From: Paenibacillus gyeongsangnamensis
GTDB lineage: Bacteria; Bacillota; Bacilli; Paenibacillales; NBRC-103111
Length of the DNA stretch: 64,000 nucleotides
Reading direction: 5' to 3'
NCBI RefSeq assembly: GCF_027533625.1
Contig: NZ_JAQAGZ010000003.1
Span: 248,001-312,000 of the forward strand
Positions 34,490-43,756 of the stretch are shown one piece after another; within the stretch, counting starts at the first letter, position 1, and each line of letters begins with the position of its first letter. Under the pieces are notes generated by a model. That model was not told the origin of the DNA. It saw only the letters and a program-made list of their open reading frames with translations, and did not search any database. The position numbers and the translations under genes were made by a program.

Positions 34490-35701
34490 ATGACGTTTAC
34501 CTACATGGTACAGCCCGGCGATACGCTGCACCGGATTGCGCGGCGATATGGCATGAACGTAAAGGCCATTTACAGCGCCAATCCGCAGCTGCAGGAGCCG
34601 GGCTACGTATACCCCGGTCAGCAGATCTTTTTGCCCGTTCTGCCGGTAAACCGTTATTTCATTCAAGCCGGAGATACGTTCGCCGAGTTGGCCCGCCGCT
34701 TCAACATCGACCCTATGGATTTACAGGCAGCCAATCCGGAAGCGGATCCGCGCCGGCTCCGGATCGGACAACCTGTTGTACTGCCGATCAGCCGCGGTCT
34801 TTCCATCGGGAGTCCGCTTCGTCCTTACGGATACGAGGAGCTTCAGGAGGACCTGGCTTCCCTCGGACGGACGTATCCTTTCCTCGAAACGGATTCCATC
34901 GGAGAGAGCGTGCAAGGACGAGTGATTCCGGTTGTTCGACTGGGTACTGGAGTGCGGGAGGTTCATTATAATGCTTCTTTTCATGCTAACGAATGGATTA
35001 CAAGCCTGCTGTTGATGAAGTTCCTGGAGGAGCTCGCCGGCACATTCGCTTCCGGAGGAGAGATGAGGGAGAGACCGGTGAGGCCGCTGCTGGAAGCTTG
35101 CTCCCTATGGATTGTCCCCATGGTGAATCCGGACGGTGTGGAGCTTGTCCAGCAGGGCATCAGTCCCGCACATCCGCTGTATGCGAGTTTGCTCGAATGG
35201 AATCACGGTTCCTTTGATTTTTCCAGCTGGAAGGCGAATGCTCGCGGCGTAGACTTGAATGATCAGTTCCCGGCCGGTTGGGAGCTGGAGCGGGCCCGGC
35301 GGGCGGTGAAAGGTCCCGGTCCGCGGGACTACGGAGGTACGCACCCGTTGTCGGAGCCGGAGTCGGCGGCGATGGCCGCATTTACGCGCAGCCGGGACTT
35401 CCGCCTCGTTATGGCGCTTCATACGCAGGGACGCGAGGTGTATTGGAATTACCGCGGCTTCGAGCCGGAGGAGTCTGAAATTATCGCAGGGCAATTGGCG
35501 AAGGTCAGCGGCTATCGTGCAGTCGAGCTGACGGACAGCGACGCGGGGTACAAGGATTGGTTCATCGAGACGTTCCGCCGGCCGGGCTTCACCATCGAGG
35601 CGGGCTTCGGGGTCAATCCGCTGCCGCTGGACCAATTCCGGTCCATGTACGAGGACGTATCCGTCCTGCTGCTGGAGGGGCTGCAAGCGGCTTGTACTTG
35701 A
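34490..35701 (+). CDS. LysM-containing gamma-D-glutamyl-diamino acid endopeptidase (M14)
   Basis: 403 residues. Two N-terminal LysM repeats (residues 2-47, YMVQPGDTLHRIARRYGM; residues 49-98, YFIQAGDTFAELARRFNI) bind peptidoglycan. A zinc carboxypeptidase A-like M14 domain follows: ASFHANEWITS (His, Glu ligands), MVNPDGVELV, MALHTQGREVYW (third His), and TIEAGFGVNPL (catalytic Glu). This matches Bacillus endopeptidase I-type enzymes that cut gamma-D-Glu-meso-DAP bonds in cell wall or spore peptides. GGAGGAGTGCGGC before ATG. Followed by a strong terminator. Confidence 0.93.
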   Translation: MTFTYMVQPGDTLHRIARRYGMNVKAIYSANPQLQEPGYVYPGQQIFLPVLPVNRYFIQAGDTFAELARRFNIDPMDLQAANPEADPRRLRIGQPVVLPISRGLSIGSPLRPYGYEELQEDLASLGRTYPFLETDSIGESVQGRVIPVVRLGTGVREVHYNASFHANEWITSLLLMKFLEELAGTFASGGEMRERPVRPLLEACSLWIVPMVNPDGVELVQQGISPAHPLYASLLEWNHGSFDFSSWKANARGVDLNDQFPAGWELERARRAVKGPGPRDYGGTHPLSEPESAAMAAFTRSRDFRLVMALHTQGREVYWNYRGFEPEESEIIAGQLAKVSGYRAVELTDSDAGYKDWFIETFRRPGFTIEAGFGVNPLPLDQFRSMYEDVSVLLLEGLQAACT

Positions 35702-35715
35702 CCCGTGAAGAAAGG

Positions 35716-35760
35716 AACGGCTTATTCGGAGGCATGGCGTCCGAATAAGCCGTTTTTTGT
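35716..35760 (+). terminator. Terminator after M14 peptidase
   Basis: Perfect 15-bp stem AACGGCTTATTCGGA / TCCGAATAAGCCGTT followed by a T-run. Confidence 0.92.
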
Positions 35761-35854
35761 TTTTATCCCCGTTCGGAATCGGTTAATAAATCGTGTATAC
35801 TGAAAGGAAGGAAGGCTCCGATCCTGGAGCCAAAGACGGAAGGAGAGACTTTCC

Positions 35855-36088
35855 ATGTGGACTAAATGGCTGTCGCTTCGCCGCTGGGGGCATGTATTCC
35901 GCCGGATCATCCCTTTACTGCGCTCTCCGCGGGTACCGCTGCACGAGAAGCTGCTGTTCGCGATCCCCGCGCTCGTCTACTGGGTGATACCGGATGTCAT
36001 GCCGTTCATACCCATCGACGACATCGCCGTCACGCTGCTGCTGATGAACTGGTTTACGGCAAGAGCGGAGCGGAAATTCGGCGTATAA
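35855..36088 (+). CDS. DUF1232 (YkvA-like) small membrane protein
   Basis: 77 residues. The family block LLRSPRVPLHEKLLFAIPAL then VYWVIPDVMPFIPIDDIAVTLLLM is clear, with the conserved PDxxPxxxxDD pattern in a hydrophobic helix. Function of DUF1232 is unknown. GAAGGAGAG ribosome site. Followed by a hairpin terminator at 36130-36172. Confidence 0.85.
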   Translation: MWTKWLSLRRWGHVFRRIIPLLRSPRVPLHEKLLFAIPALVYWVIPDVMPFIPIDDIAVTLLLMNWFTARAERKFGV

Positions 36089-36129
36089 CCGGGCGGTCGG
36101 CGGATCGCGATTAACATAAATGGAATAAA

Positions 36130-36172
36130 CCAAGAGCGCCTTCCTAAGGAAAGGTGCTCTTGGCTGTTTTTA
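36130..36172 (+). terminator. Terminator after DUF1232 gene
   Basis: Stem CCAAGAGC / GCTCTTGG with an inner CCTT/AAGG pairing, followed by CTGTTTTTATT. Confidence 0.78.
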
Positions 36173-36209
36173 TTAAGAAAGGCTAAATGGACAAAACGGA
36201 CGGTTTATT

Positions 36210-37313
36210 TTACGGCTGCAGCGGATCGGAATGCTCCTGATCATATTCTTCGGCGGGCATACGGATCCATTTTTGCAAATACCCCTGCTCGTAGAGCGCT
36301 TTGATCAGAATGATGAGCACCGGGGACAAGATCAGTCCTGCTACCCCGAAGATCGAGAGAGAGATGATCATGAAGGACAGCATCGTGAAGGCTGAGACGC
36401 CCAGCGAATCGCCGGTAATCTTGGGCTCCATGATCTGTCTGACGCCGATGACGACGACCAACACGACGGACAGCCAGATGCCCAGCGTGGTCTGTCCGAC
36501 CACAAGCAAGTATATGATCCATGGGATGAAGAGCGTCGATACGCCGAGAAGCGGAAGCACGTCGAACGCCGCGGACAGCAGGGCGATGGAGAAGGCGTTC
36601 TTCACATTCAGGATCAGCAGCGACAGGAAGATCACGGCAAAGGTTAAGCTAATGAGCTTTGCCTGTGCTTTGATGTACATGACGATGCCCTTGAGCACGT
36701 TCTCCCGGAGAAATTGGAACGCTTTCTTGAACGTCTTCGGCGTTTTCGTCTCCGCGATTTTCTTCCACGATTCAATTTCGATGCTTAAGAAGTAGGCAAG
36801 GATCAGTCCGATCACGAAATTGACGACGAAGGTGGAGACGGAGGTAATGGCCGCGAAGGTGGACGTCAAGAAGCTGCGCATGATCTGTGTCGCTTTGGTG
36901 GCGATCTCCGTCGTGTACTGCTTCGCCTGGTCCAATATATCGACAGGCAGATGATTCTGCAGCTGGTCCGTATGTTTTAGAATCTCCCGTTCAAGGATAA
37001 CCGCATAATCGGGCAGCTTGTCCTTCAGGCTGAGGATCTGTGACGTGAAGACGACACTGATGCCCGTAATTGCCCCCAGGATCAAGAGAATGAACAAAAG
37101 GGTTGCCAGTGCGGAAGCAATCGATTTCTTCATGCCTCTGCGGTGAAAGAATCGGGCCAGCGGCTCCAGCAGCATGTAGATGATGAATGCGAGAAAGATC
37201 GGCGTGGCGATCCGGTATAAATAGCTGAAGAGCAGCATGAACAAGTAAACGGTCAGCACGAGCAGGGCGATATCGAAGACCGTCTTGTAATACTTGCGGT
37301 AAAAAGAAAGCAT
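36210..37313 (-). CDS. AI-2E family (PerM-like) transporter
   Basis: 367 residues, about eight membrane helices. Typical features: N-terminal FDIALLVLTVYLFMLLFSYL, IYMLLEPLARFFHRRGMKKS, and C-terminal GIWLSVVLVVVIGVRQIMEP with SLSIFGVAGLILSPVLIILI. The family includes sodium/proton antiporters and permeases of undefined cargo, and the AI-2E name is historical. Directly downstream of the HxlR gene, 29 bases apart, likely one operon. Confidence 0.88.
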   Translation of the reverse strand: MLSFYRKYYKTVFDIALLVLTVYLFMLLFSYLYRIATPIFLAFIIYMLLEPLARFFHRRGMKKSIASALATLLFILLILGAITGISVVFTSQILSLKDKLPDYAVILEREILKHTDQLQNHLPVDILDQAKQYTTEIATKATQIMRSFLTSTFAAITSVSTFVVNFVIGLILAYFLSIEIESWKKIAETKTPKTFKKAFQFLRENVLKGIVMYIKAQAKLISLTFAVIFLSLLILNVKNAFSIALLSAAFDVLPLLGVSTLFIPWIIYLLVVGQTTLGIWLSVVLVVVIGVRQIMEPKITGDSLGVSAFTMLSFMIISLSIFGVAGLILSPVLIILIKALYEQGYLQKWIRMPAEEYDQEHSDPLQP

Positions 37314-37342
37314 ATCTCACCTCGAGTGACGGGTTTAGCGGG

Positions 37343-37708
37343 TTAATACCATTTGGCGGCCCACAGCTTCATTGCTTTGATCATTTGGTGCAAATCATCG
37401 CCTTTGGGGGTCAGCTTGTACTCTACGGTAACCGGCACCGTAGGGTATGCGGTGCGCTCAAGCACGCCGTTCTCCTCCAGGTGGCGAAGCGTATCGGTCA
37501 ACGATTTGGGACTGACGCTGGAGATGGTGCGCTGCAGCTCACCGAACCGTTTGGTTCCGTTGAACAGCTCGCGAATCACAAGAAAAGACCATTTGCCGCC
37601 GATGACGTCCAGCGCTTTCTCAATGGAGCACTCGATGTGGCTTGGCTGTTTGGGTACGTAATTGTTCGTTTCCTGCAGTTTCGTTTGTTCGCTTTCCAGC
37701 ATAGACAT
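37343..37708 (-). CDS. HxlR family regulator (YodB-like candidate)
   Basis: 121 residues, winged helix of the HxlR class: CSIEKALDVIGGKWSFLVIR near residue 30 contains the conserved N-terminal Cys that senses thiol-reactive quinones in YodB, and ELQRTISSVSPKSLTDTLRH is the recognition helix. The upstream region carries a TTACTTCTAGGTAAGTA element similar to the azoR operator. Regulation of azoR is inferred from the motif and the known YodB-AzoR1 relation in Bacillus. Confidence 0.85.
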   Translation of the reverse strand: MSMLESEQTKLQETNNYVPKQPSHIECSIEKALDVIGGKWSFLVIRELFNGTKRFGELQRTISSVSPKSLTDTLRHLEENGVLERTAYPTVPVTVEYKLTPKGDDLHQMIKAMKLWAAKWY

Positions 37709-37771
37709 AACCGGTCATCCTTTCGTATGCAATATTGGGATAGGGCAAGAAACGGAGTCTTGCCAAGAAGA

Positions 37772-37791
37772 AAGTTACTTCTAGGTAAGTA
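37772..37791 (-). promoter_or_regulatory. Candidate HxlR autoregulatory operator
   Basis: Inverted repeat TACTT-CTAGGT-AAGTA upstream of hxlR; on the minus strand it reads TACTTACCTAGAAGTAA, close to the azoR operator TACTTACTTAATGTAAG. Confidence 0.5.
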
Positions 37792-37853
37792 TATATAATT
37801 TTTAGCATAATATCAAAAAAAGTAGCGAACCCCTGCCTTCGTCTCCCGATAGC

Positions 37854-38759
37854 TCATCCGTTCGCCCCGAGAAGCGGCTTCTGTTCCCTGACGAACGAAA
37901 GAAACGGCGCTGCAGCGGGCCCGAGCGGTCCTTCAGCCAGCGTGCAAATGCGGATCGGATGGGAGAACCTCACATCTGCCACATCCACCCGGGCCACTTC
38001 GCCGCGCATCAAATAGTCCACCGCCTCGAGAGTGGACATCAGGGCTGCGCCATAGCCCGCCGCGACGGCACGGATCGTTTCATTCATGCCGTTGAATTCC
38101 AGTCCGACCCGGGGAGGCGCCATCCCTTTCGTGCGGCAGTACGCAAACAGCATTTCCCGGGCGGAGCTGCCCTGCTCCCTCATGACAAAAGGGATGGTAA
38201 GCATCCGGTCCATCGTGACCGTAGCGCCCGCGAAGGGATGGCCGGCGGGGACGATGAAGAGGAACGGGTCCTCGAACAGCACCTCCTGCGCGATCTCCGA
38301 AGGCAGCGGCGATCCGCCGCCGATGAAGGCGATGTCCGCTTCATGGCGGAGGAGCCGTTCGACGGCTTCGGCGGACCCCGCCGTATCCAGGACAAGCTCC
38401 AGCGCCGGATGCCGCGTCTTGAATTCGGCCATCCAGCGGGGGAGCAGCCGTCCGGCGGGGAGGGAGGTGGCCGTAAGCCGCAAGCGTCCGGCCGTCCCCG
38501 TACGGTAATCCGCCATGGCCTGCTCCATCCGGGCTTCCAATGAGAACAAACGCTCCGCATAAGCCTGCAGCACGTCTCCGGCGGCGCTCAAGCGGATCCC
38601 GCGTCCCTGCGTCTCGAATAGGGGAAGTCCGAGCTCTTTCTCCAGATTGCGGATTTGGGCCGTCACAGCCGGCTGGCTGATCAGCAGCTCCTCTGCGGCG
38701 CGCGTGACGCTGCCGGCCTGCGCGACAGTATAAAACAGCCTTAACGCATGCAAATTCAT
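37854..38759 (-). CDS. LysR family transcriptional regulator
   Basis: 301 residues. Winged helix at the N-terminus (LRLFYTVAQAGSVTRAAEEL, ISQPAVTAQIRNLEKELG), then a periplasmic-binding-type effector domain (residues 90-300). The start at 38759 is used because of a GGAGGGGGAG site; the frame opens at 38795. It is divergent from a threonine synthase-like gene (now frameshifted), the likely original target. Effector unknown. Confidence 0.9.
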   Translation of the reverse strand: MNLHALRLFYTVAQAGSVTRAAEELLISQPAVTAQIRNLEKELGLPLFETQGRGIRLSAAGDVLQAYAERLFSLEARMEQAMADYRTGTAGRLRLTATSLPAGRLLPRWMAEFKTRHPALELVLDTAGSAEAVERLLRHEADIAFIGGGSPLPSEIAQEVLFEDPFLFIVPAGHPFAGATVTMDRMLTIPFVMREQGSSAREMLFAYCRTKGMAPPRVGLEFNGMNETIRAVAAGYGAALMSTLEAVDYLMRGEVARVDVADVRFSHPIRICTLAEGPLGPAAAPFLSFVREQKPLLGANG

Positions 38760-38898
38760 AAAGCTCCCCCTCCGTTCAAATAGATGAATCATCAATAAAA
38801 TTTATGATATAGAATATATAATATATTAGATTTATGGACGATTTCCTCCTATTCTATATTCATCAGGCATTGGAATACAAGAAGGGCGGGAGACAAAA

Positions 38899-40153
38899 AT
38901 GAAATTCAGGTGTGTGGATTGCGGGACCAAGTGGACAGAAAAGGAGATTGTCAATCCGTTCCTCTGCCGGTGCGGCGGACTTCTGGATGTAATGCAGGAT
39001 CTTGAGGCGCTGGACGGGGAGCGGCTAAGGGAGCTGTTCCAAGCCCGGCTCAGCGAGCGGATAACGCCGTACGCCAGCGGGGTATGGCGCTATAAGGAGC
39101 TGATCGCTCCGGAACTGCCGCTGGAGGCGCTGGTGACCCGATTCGAGGGCAATACGGCATTATTCCGGGCGGCTTCTGGGCTGGAGCAATCGGTCGGGGT
39201 ACGGAAGCTCTGGTTCAAGGCGCAGAGCGGCAATCCGAGCGGATCGTTCAAGGACAACGGGATGACGGCCGCGGTATCGTACGGCAAGGCGATGGGGTAT
39301 ACGAGGTTTACCTGCTTCCACCGGCAATACGGCATCCTCCCTGGCGATGTATGCGGCGGCAGCCGGCGGCGTGGCGCACGTTTTTTTGCCCGGTCGTTCG
39401 GTAGCGCCGAATAAGGTACTGCAGACGCTTGCGTACGGCGGGATCGTTCATCCCATCAAAGGAACCTACGACGACGGCGTCCGTTTCAGTGAGGAGCATG
39501 CGGAAGCGCTCGGCCTCTTCGTCTGCAATTCGATCAATCCGTTCCGTATCGAGGGTCAGAAGAGCATTCTCTTCGAGCTGGCCCATTCGCTGAATTGGCA
39601 GCTTCCGGATTGGATCGTGGTGCCGGGCGGGGCGCTGAGTCATGCAACAGCCATTGGCAAAGCCGTTCATGAGCTGCACGCGATTGGCTTGATCGGGACG
39701 AAGCCACGCATTGCCGTCGTCCAAGCGGAGGGAGCGGCACCCTTCTACCGAATGGTATCGAATTCGCAGGATCGTCTTGTCCCGGAGCCGAAACCGGACA
39801 CGAAGGCTACGGCGCTGAATATCGGGAATCCGCCGAGCTGGCGCAAGGCGCTGAGCTATGCCGTTCAGGGAACCGGAGGCGTCGTGCTGCAGGTGACCGA
39901 TGAGGAAATCATGGAGGCCAAACGGACGATCGACCGGGCGGGCGTCGGGTGCGAGCCGGCGTCGGCGGCCGGTCTCGCCGGTTTGAAGCAGCTGGCAAGC
40001 CGGGGGCTTGCAGGCCGCAGCGACACCGCGGTTTGTGTGCTGACCGGGCATCTTCTGAAGGATTCCGATATGCTCGAAGCGCTGTACGGAAAGGAGCTTC
40101 GCCGGGGGCCGCTTCCGCTTACCCTGGATGCGGTCTGCCGCGCCTTGGCCTGA
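38899..40153 (+). pseudogene. thrC: Threonine synthase-like gene, frameshifted
   Basis: PLP enzyme converting O-phosphohomoserine to threonine. The first segment (38899-39312) has a zinc-ribbon-like N-terminus (CVDCGTKW, CRCGG) and the PLP lysine in GNPSGSFKDNG. Then the frame breaks: expected CVSTGNTASSLAMY is seen as TGCTTCCACC, needing about two added bases near 39313-39318. The second segment (from 39347 in the new frame) has GRSVAPNKVLQTL, VPGGALSHATAIGK and GCEPASAAGLAG. Without the fix the product stops at 39414 and lacks the phosphate-binding loop region and everything after. Either a true mutation or a sequencing error. Divergent from a LysR gene. Confidence 0.85.
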
Positions 40154-40230
40154 TGAAATGGCAAGATCAGTTGCTTTCCTTGCGGGGTTTCTATACAATG
40201 GAGAAAACCTCATAATGGGAGATGTCATCA

Positions 40231-40533
40231 ATGAAGTGCAAAATTTCGCGCAATGCGGCGAAAGTCATTTTGGCCGAGATGGAACAGGAAGAAAACAAAG
40301 AACTCAAGCTCCGCGTGTTCGTCACGCATAAGCACGGGGATCACGCTCACTACGGCATGAACCTGGATACGCCTACCGAGAACGACGAAGTCGTTTCCAC
40401 CGATAACGGCATCGACGTCATTCTTCAGAAGGACGAGCCTCTCTTGGACGGCATTCGTATCGACTATTTCTACGTACCGGAAGAGGGCTTCGCGGTCACG
40501 AATCCGAGCAAAGGCAATCACGGCGACCACTAA
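40231..40533 (+). CDS. HesB/IscA-like iron-sulfur assembly family protein
   Basis: 100 residues. The fold is indicated by MKCKISRNAAKVILAEMEQE at the N-terminus, LRVFVTHKHGDHAHYGMNLD in the centre and IDYFYVPEEGFAVTNP near the C-terminus. Canonical IscA cysteines are missing: only one Cys is present, near the start. It is therefore of the YneR/HesB-like branch with unclear cluster binding. ATG 40231 chosen for a GGGAG site. Confidence 0.75.
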   Translation: MKCKISRNAAKVILAEMEQEENKELKLRVFVTHKHGDHAHYGMNLDTPTENDEVVSTDNGIDVILQKDEPLLDGIRIDYFYVPEEGFAVTNPSKGNHGDH

Positions 40534-40570
40534 ACCCGCCGCCTCCGCTTTTAGAAAGGAAAGACCCGAA

Positions 40571-40792
40571 ATGCCTAACGATATTCGCATTTGCGACAAA
40601 TGCAAGTATATGAGAATGAAGACGGCGCTGCCCAAGCTCCAGAAGCTGGCTCCGGATGCGGAGATCAAGGTAGGCTGCAAATCGTACTGCGGTCCCTGCT
40701 CCAGGTTCGCTTTCATCTATGTGAACGGCCGATACGTGACCGGGGTGACGGAAGACGAAGCGATCCAGAAAGCGAGCAAATATATTAAATAA
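40571..40792 (+). CDS. DUF1450 (YuzB-like) protein
   Basis: 73 residues with two CxxC-type elements: RICDKCKYM near the N-terminus and VGCKSYCGPCSRFAF near residue 36. YuzB-like Bacillales proteins of this length have unknown function; the cysteines suggest metal or Fe-S binding. AGAAAGGAAAG ribosome site. It is 37 bases after the HesB-like gene, probably one transcript. Confidence 0.83.
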   Translation: MPNDIRICDKCKYMRMKTALPKLQKLAPDAEIKVGCKSYCGPCSRFAFIYVNGRYVTGVTEDEAIQKASKYIK

Positions 40793-40976
40793 TGAAATTG
40801 CCGGAAAGAGCCCGACGGACGATGAGCCGTTCGGGTTCTTTTCGTTCAAAGCTCCGCACTGGCGAAAGAGCTTTTTTGTCGTTTTTTGGCTATTTCTTCT
40901 ATTCAAAGCGCGTATTATGCGGTATACTGTAAAACTACGTATCTATTTACCAGAGGTTAATAAAGGAGTATGCCCC

Positions 40977-42227
40977 TTGTTTGCAGCTATAAAAGAGAAC
41001 GGTACGGCCCGGCTCTCCCGGTTCGTACAGGAATATCACCCTATCGTGCACGTTCTGTTGATCGGCACGGTGCTCGCCCGCGCGGCATCCTCCATGAGCA
41101 TGCCTTTCCTGGCGATTTACTTGTCACGCGACCCGGCGCTAAGTCCTCTGCTCATCGGTGCGATCGTCGGACTGGGCTCGCTTGCGGGCACGGCAGGCGG
41201 TTTTGTCGGAGGCGCCTTGTCCGACCGGCTGGGCCGAAAGCGCATCTTGCTGATCGCGCTGTTTGGCTGGGTTGTCGTCTTCGGCGGATTTGCCATCGCT
41301 AAAGCCCCGATACTATTCATGCTGCTCAATATGCTGAACGGCTTATGCCGCTCGCTTTATGAGCCGGTATCCCAGGCGCTGATGGCCGACGTGACGGAGA
41401 AGTCAAAGCGGCTGAAAGTATTCTCGCTGCGCTATATCGCCATTAACGTAGGCGTGGCGGTCGGCCCGCTCGTCGGGGCCTACTTCGGCACGATGCAGGC
41501 TTCGCTTCCTTTTATGATTACGTCGGGCATCTATTTGTTCTATATGATTGTGCTTTATGTACTGCTTCAGTGGTTCGGAATTCGCCGAATTGAAGGCGAG
41601 CAGCGCAGCGGCATCACCGTCCGGGCGGCTTGTGGCGTCATCGTGAAGGACAAAGTATTCCGTTTCTACACGGCAGGCGCGATCGTCGGCGCCGTAGGCT
41701 ATTCGCAAATGACCGTTTCTCTATCGCAATATGTGGAGAAAAGCGTGACGGAAGGCGCAGCGCTGTTTGCTCTTCTTATGAGTCTGAATGCCGTAACCGT
41801 CGTAATTTTGCAGGTGCCTTTGTCTCGGCTGTTCGAGAAATTTGGTCCGATGACGGCGATTGCTGTCGGAAGCTGCATGTTTGCCGCGGGGGATGTAGGG
41901 TACGCGCTGTCGAGCGGCTGGACCTCGTTTATGATCTCGATGTTCCTCTTCACCATCGGCGAGATCTTAACTTATCCCGCCGGCAATGTGCTGATCGATC
42001 GTTTGGCTCCGGAAGGGATGCGGGGCACCTATTTCGGGGCGCAGTCGTTTTCCAGCATAGGACATTTCGCCGGGCCGCTCATCGGAGGTTACATGTTGGC
42101 CCGTTGGAGTGGCGAGACGCTGTTCTCTTTGATGGCTGCGGTCACGCTTTCCGGTACTTATTTTTACTGGAAAGGCCAAGAAATGACAAAAATAGTCCAC
42201 AAGACCCATAAAAATAGTGAAAAATGA
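40977..42227 (+). CDS. Major facilitator superfamily transporter
   Basis: 416 residues, 12 predicted helices. MFS motif A is GALSDRLGRKRILLIALFGW near residue 80, with a second-half copy around RLFEKFGPMTAIAVG. Sequence is of the drug/sugar efflux type, but no substrate can be named. TTG at 40977 chosen because of an AAAGGAG site; the frame continues upstream to 40917 without support. Confidence 0.85.
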   Translation: MFAAIKENGTARLSRFVQEYHPIVHVLLIGTVLARAASSMSMPFLAIYLSRDPALSPLLIGAIVGLGSLAGTAGGFVGGALSDRLGRKRILLIALFGWVVVFGGFAIAKAPILFMLLNMLNGLCRSLYEPVSQALMADVTEKSKRLKVFSLRYIAINVGVAVGPLVGAYFGTMQASLPFMITSGIYLFYMIVLYVLLQWFGIRRIEGEQRSGITVRAACGVIVKDKVFRFYTAGAIVGAVGYSQMTVSLSQYVEKSVTEGAALFALLMSLNAVTVVILQVPLSRLFEKFGPMTAIAVGSCMFAAGDVGYALSSGWTSFMISMFLFTIGEILTYPAGNVLIDRLAPEGMRGTYFGAQSFSSIGHFAGPLIGGYMLARWSGETLFSLMAAVTLSGTYFYWKGQEMTKIVHKTHKNSEK

Positions 42228-42310
42228 TCGTTTCGTATCATTCCTTAGGTGGGACTAATCTTTTATTCTGAACATATACCAATTACACAAAAAGACATTT
42301 TTCGATCGCA

Positions 42311-42402
42311 CTCGATAAGGGCAAAACAAGCGAAAGTTTGTGACGCAAAGCTAAAGGGGCTAAGACGCGGGAGCGTCATGCCAGCCAGTTCGTCGAAGGT
42401 AC
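42311..42402 (+). ncRNA. GEMM-I cyclic-di-GMP riboswitch
   Basis: Class I c-di-GMP aptamer elements in order: AAGGGCAAAAC, a GNRA-capped stem AAGCGAAAGTTTG, the highly conserved GACGCAAAGC, the tetraloop-receptor-like GGCTAAG, stem GACGC-GGGA-GCGTC, and CCAGCCAG. These match GEMM-I consensus pieces. It ends about 25 bases before a Rho-independent terminator and 80 bases before the hypothetical gene it controls. Confidence 0.88.
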
Positions 42403-42425
42403 GGTGATGCGCTGACCAATATGCG

Positions 42426-42456
42426 GACTCCCGGACCGTTGAAAGGGAGTCTTTTT
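42426..42456 (+). terminator. Riboswitch expression-platform terminator
   Basis: Stem GACTCCC / GGGAGTC followed by TTTTT, directly after the c-di-GMP aptamer. CGGGAG in the aptamer's P3 could pair with CTCCCG of the 5' arm, offering an antiterminator. Confidence 0.82.
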
Positions 42457-42479
42457 GGGTTTTAAAGGAGGAGCCTCGG

Positions 42480-42788
42480 TTGAAATCCGGAGAGGGATGG
42501 AGCCTGATGATAAGAAAAGGGTTTTATACGAAAGTCGGGAAAGATTTCGTAGGCGTTTATTTGTCGGCGGAAGGGCCGAAGCTGTTCATCAATCGCGATG
42601 TGTATGAGCTTCAGTCTTCTTGCTGGGATGTCGAAATGGTGATGGGCCGGCAAAATCACATTGTCAATTTCTATTGGAAAGGCGAGGTCAAGCTTTCCGT
42701 TAGGTGCGATGCCTCGCATGACGTCTTCATGCCTTTATACGATTATTTGAGCTGCCGCTCCGGCGCGAACCAGGCTCATTTGGCTTGA
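42480..42788 (+). CDS. Hypothetical protein controlled by the c-di-GMP riboswitch
   Basis: 102 residues; unrecognised. Beta-rich look (VGKDFVGVYLSAEGPKLFIN, HIVNFYWKGEVKLSVRCDA), no signal peptide or membrane helix. The start is TTG at 42480 after AAAGGAGG; an internal ATG follows at residue 10. The riboswitch-terminator leader indicates expression depends on c-di-GMP. No PilZ motif found. Confidence 0.68.
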   Translation: MKSGEGWSLMIRKGFYTKVGKDFVGVYLSAEGPKLFINRDVYELQSSCWDVEMVMGRQNHIVNFYWKGEVKLSVRCDASHDVFMPLYDYLSCRSGANQAHLA

Positions 42789-42910
42789 GTAGGCGGTCGT
42801 TATTGCGAACGACGGCGGCACCTGCGGTCATCGGTCAAGTTCTCAAGGCATATGCTGTAGTTAGGTGAATGCCCTGAATTCTTGTATCCGTGGGCAAGCG
42901 GGAGGAGAGC

Positions 42911-43723
42911 ATGACGAATTCGGTTTCGTTCTCGGCGTCGGCTACATTCGAGCATACATTTTGGCTGCAGGTGCTGGGCGACCACGCCCGCTTTATCCGC
43001 GATGCATTGCACGTGCAGGAGCGGGAGGAGACGGCGCGCGCGATGGGCTTCGTCGAGCGAATGGATTCACTTCTGGGGCGGGCGAGAACCTCCATGTCCG
43101 ACCCCGAGCTGATCCGATTGTCACAGGAGGCTTATGAACGGACGCTGGAGCTTCGTTCCTTTAAGCTGCATTTGCTGCGACGCCATTTGACAGAGGGAGT
43201 CGGCCTGCGGCTGCCTCCGTCGTTTCTTAGCCATATGGTCAATGAGCTGGAAGAATATTTGAGAGTGCTTGGAAGCCTGCGGACGGGGCAGCCGGCGCCG
43301 GCGTACGATGCCGTGCATCATCATGTCGTGTGGCTTCAGGATGCTTACGGGCACGCCAGCTCCATTATCGCGGAGCTGGACATGTCGGAGAAACGATTGA
43401 TGGAGCTGGGCCAGACGTTCGACCTGCATTTTCGCGATTTCTTCGTGAAGGCCGTGGAGCTTGCGGGCTATCTTCGAACGCATTTGAAGGACTTCTCCGC
43501 CCTGGAACGGTTCAATAAAGAAGTGGAGCTTGAGATGGTGCTTTTTCAACAGTTCTTGCGGGAGCTGGGGGAGCATCGGATGACGAAGGAAACGCTCGGA
43601 ACGCTGTCCCCTCTCATGGCCGACCATATGGCCCGGGAAGAGTGCTATTATTTAACAAAGCTGTCCCATGTATCGAAGCTCGCTGCGCCGAGCTGCGATC
43701 CTGCCCGGGAACGGAAAGAATAA
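42911..43723 (+). CDS. DUF2935 (hemerythrin-like) protein
   Basis: 270 residues in two helical repeats, each with His/Glu-rich metal-type positions (first: FEHTFWLQVLGDHARFIRDA near residue 10; second: HHHVVWLQDAYGHASSII near residue 143 and DHMAREECYYLTKL near the end). This is the DUF2935 family of Firmicutes, of unknown role, possibly metal binding. ATG at 42911 with GGGAGGAGAGC. Confidence 0.83.
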   Translation: MTNSVSFSASATFEHTFWLQVLGDHARFIRDALHVQEREETARAMGFVERMDSLLGRARTSMSDPELIRLSQEAYERTLELRSFKLHLLRRHLTEGVGLRLPPSFLSHMVNELEEYLRVLGSLRTGQPAPAYDAVHHHVVWLQDAYGHASSIIAELDMSEKRLMELGQTFDLHFRDFFVKAVELAGYLRTHLKDFSALERFNKEVELEMVLFQQFLRELGEHRMTKETLGTLSPLMADHMAREECYYLTKLSHVSKLAAPSCDPARERKE

Positions 43724-43756
43724 AGTTATTAAATTCAAATAAAGTCTAATGTAAAA

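Noticed and set aside
40231-40533. Canonical IscA/ErpA carrier
   Set aside because: The conserved cysteines are missing; only the HesB-like fold is supported.
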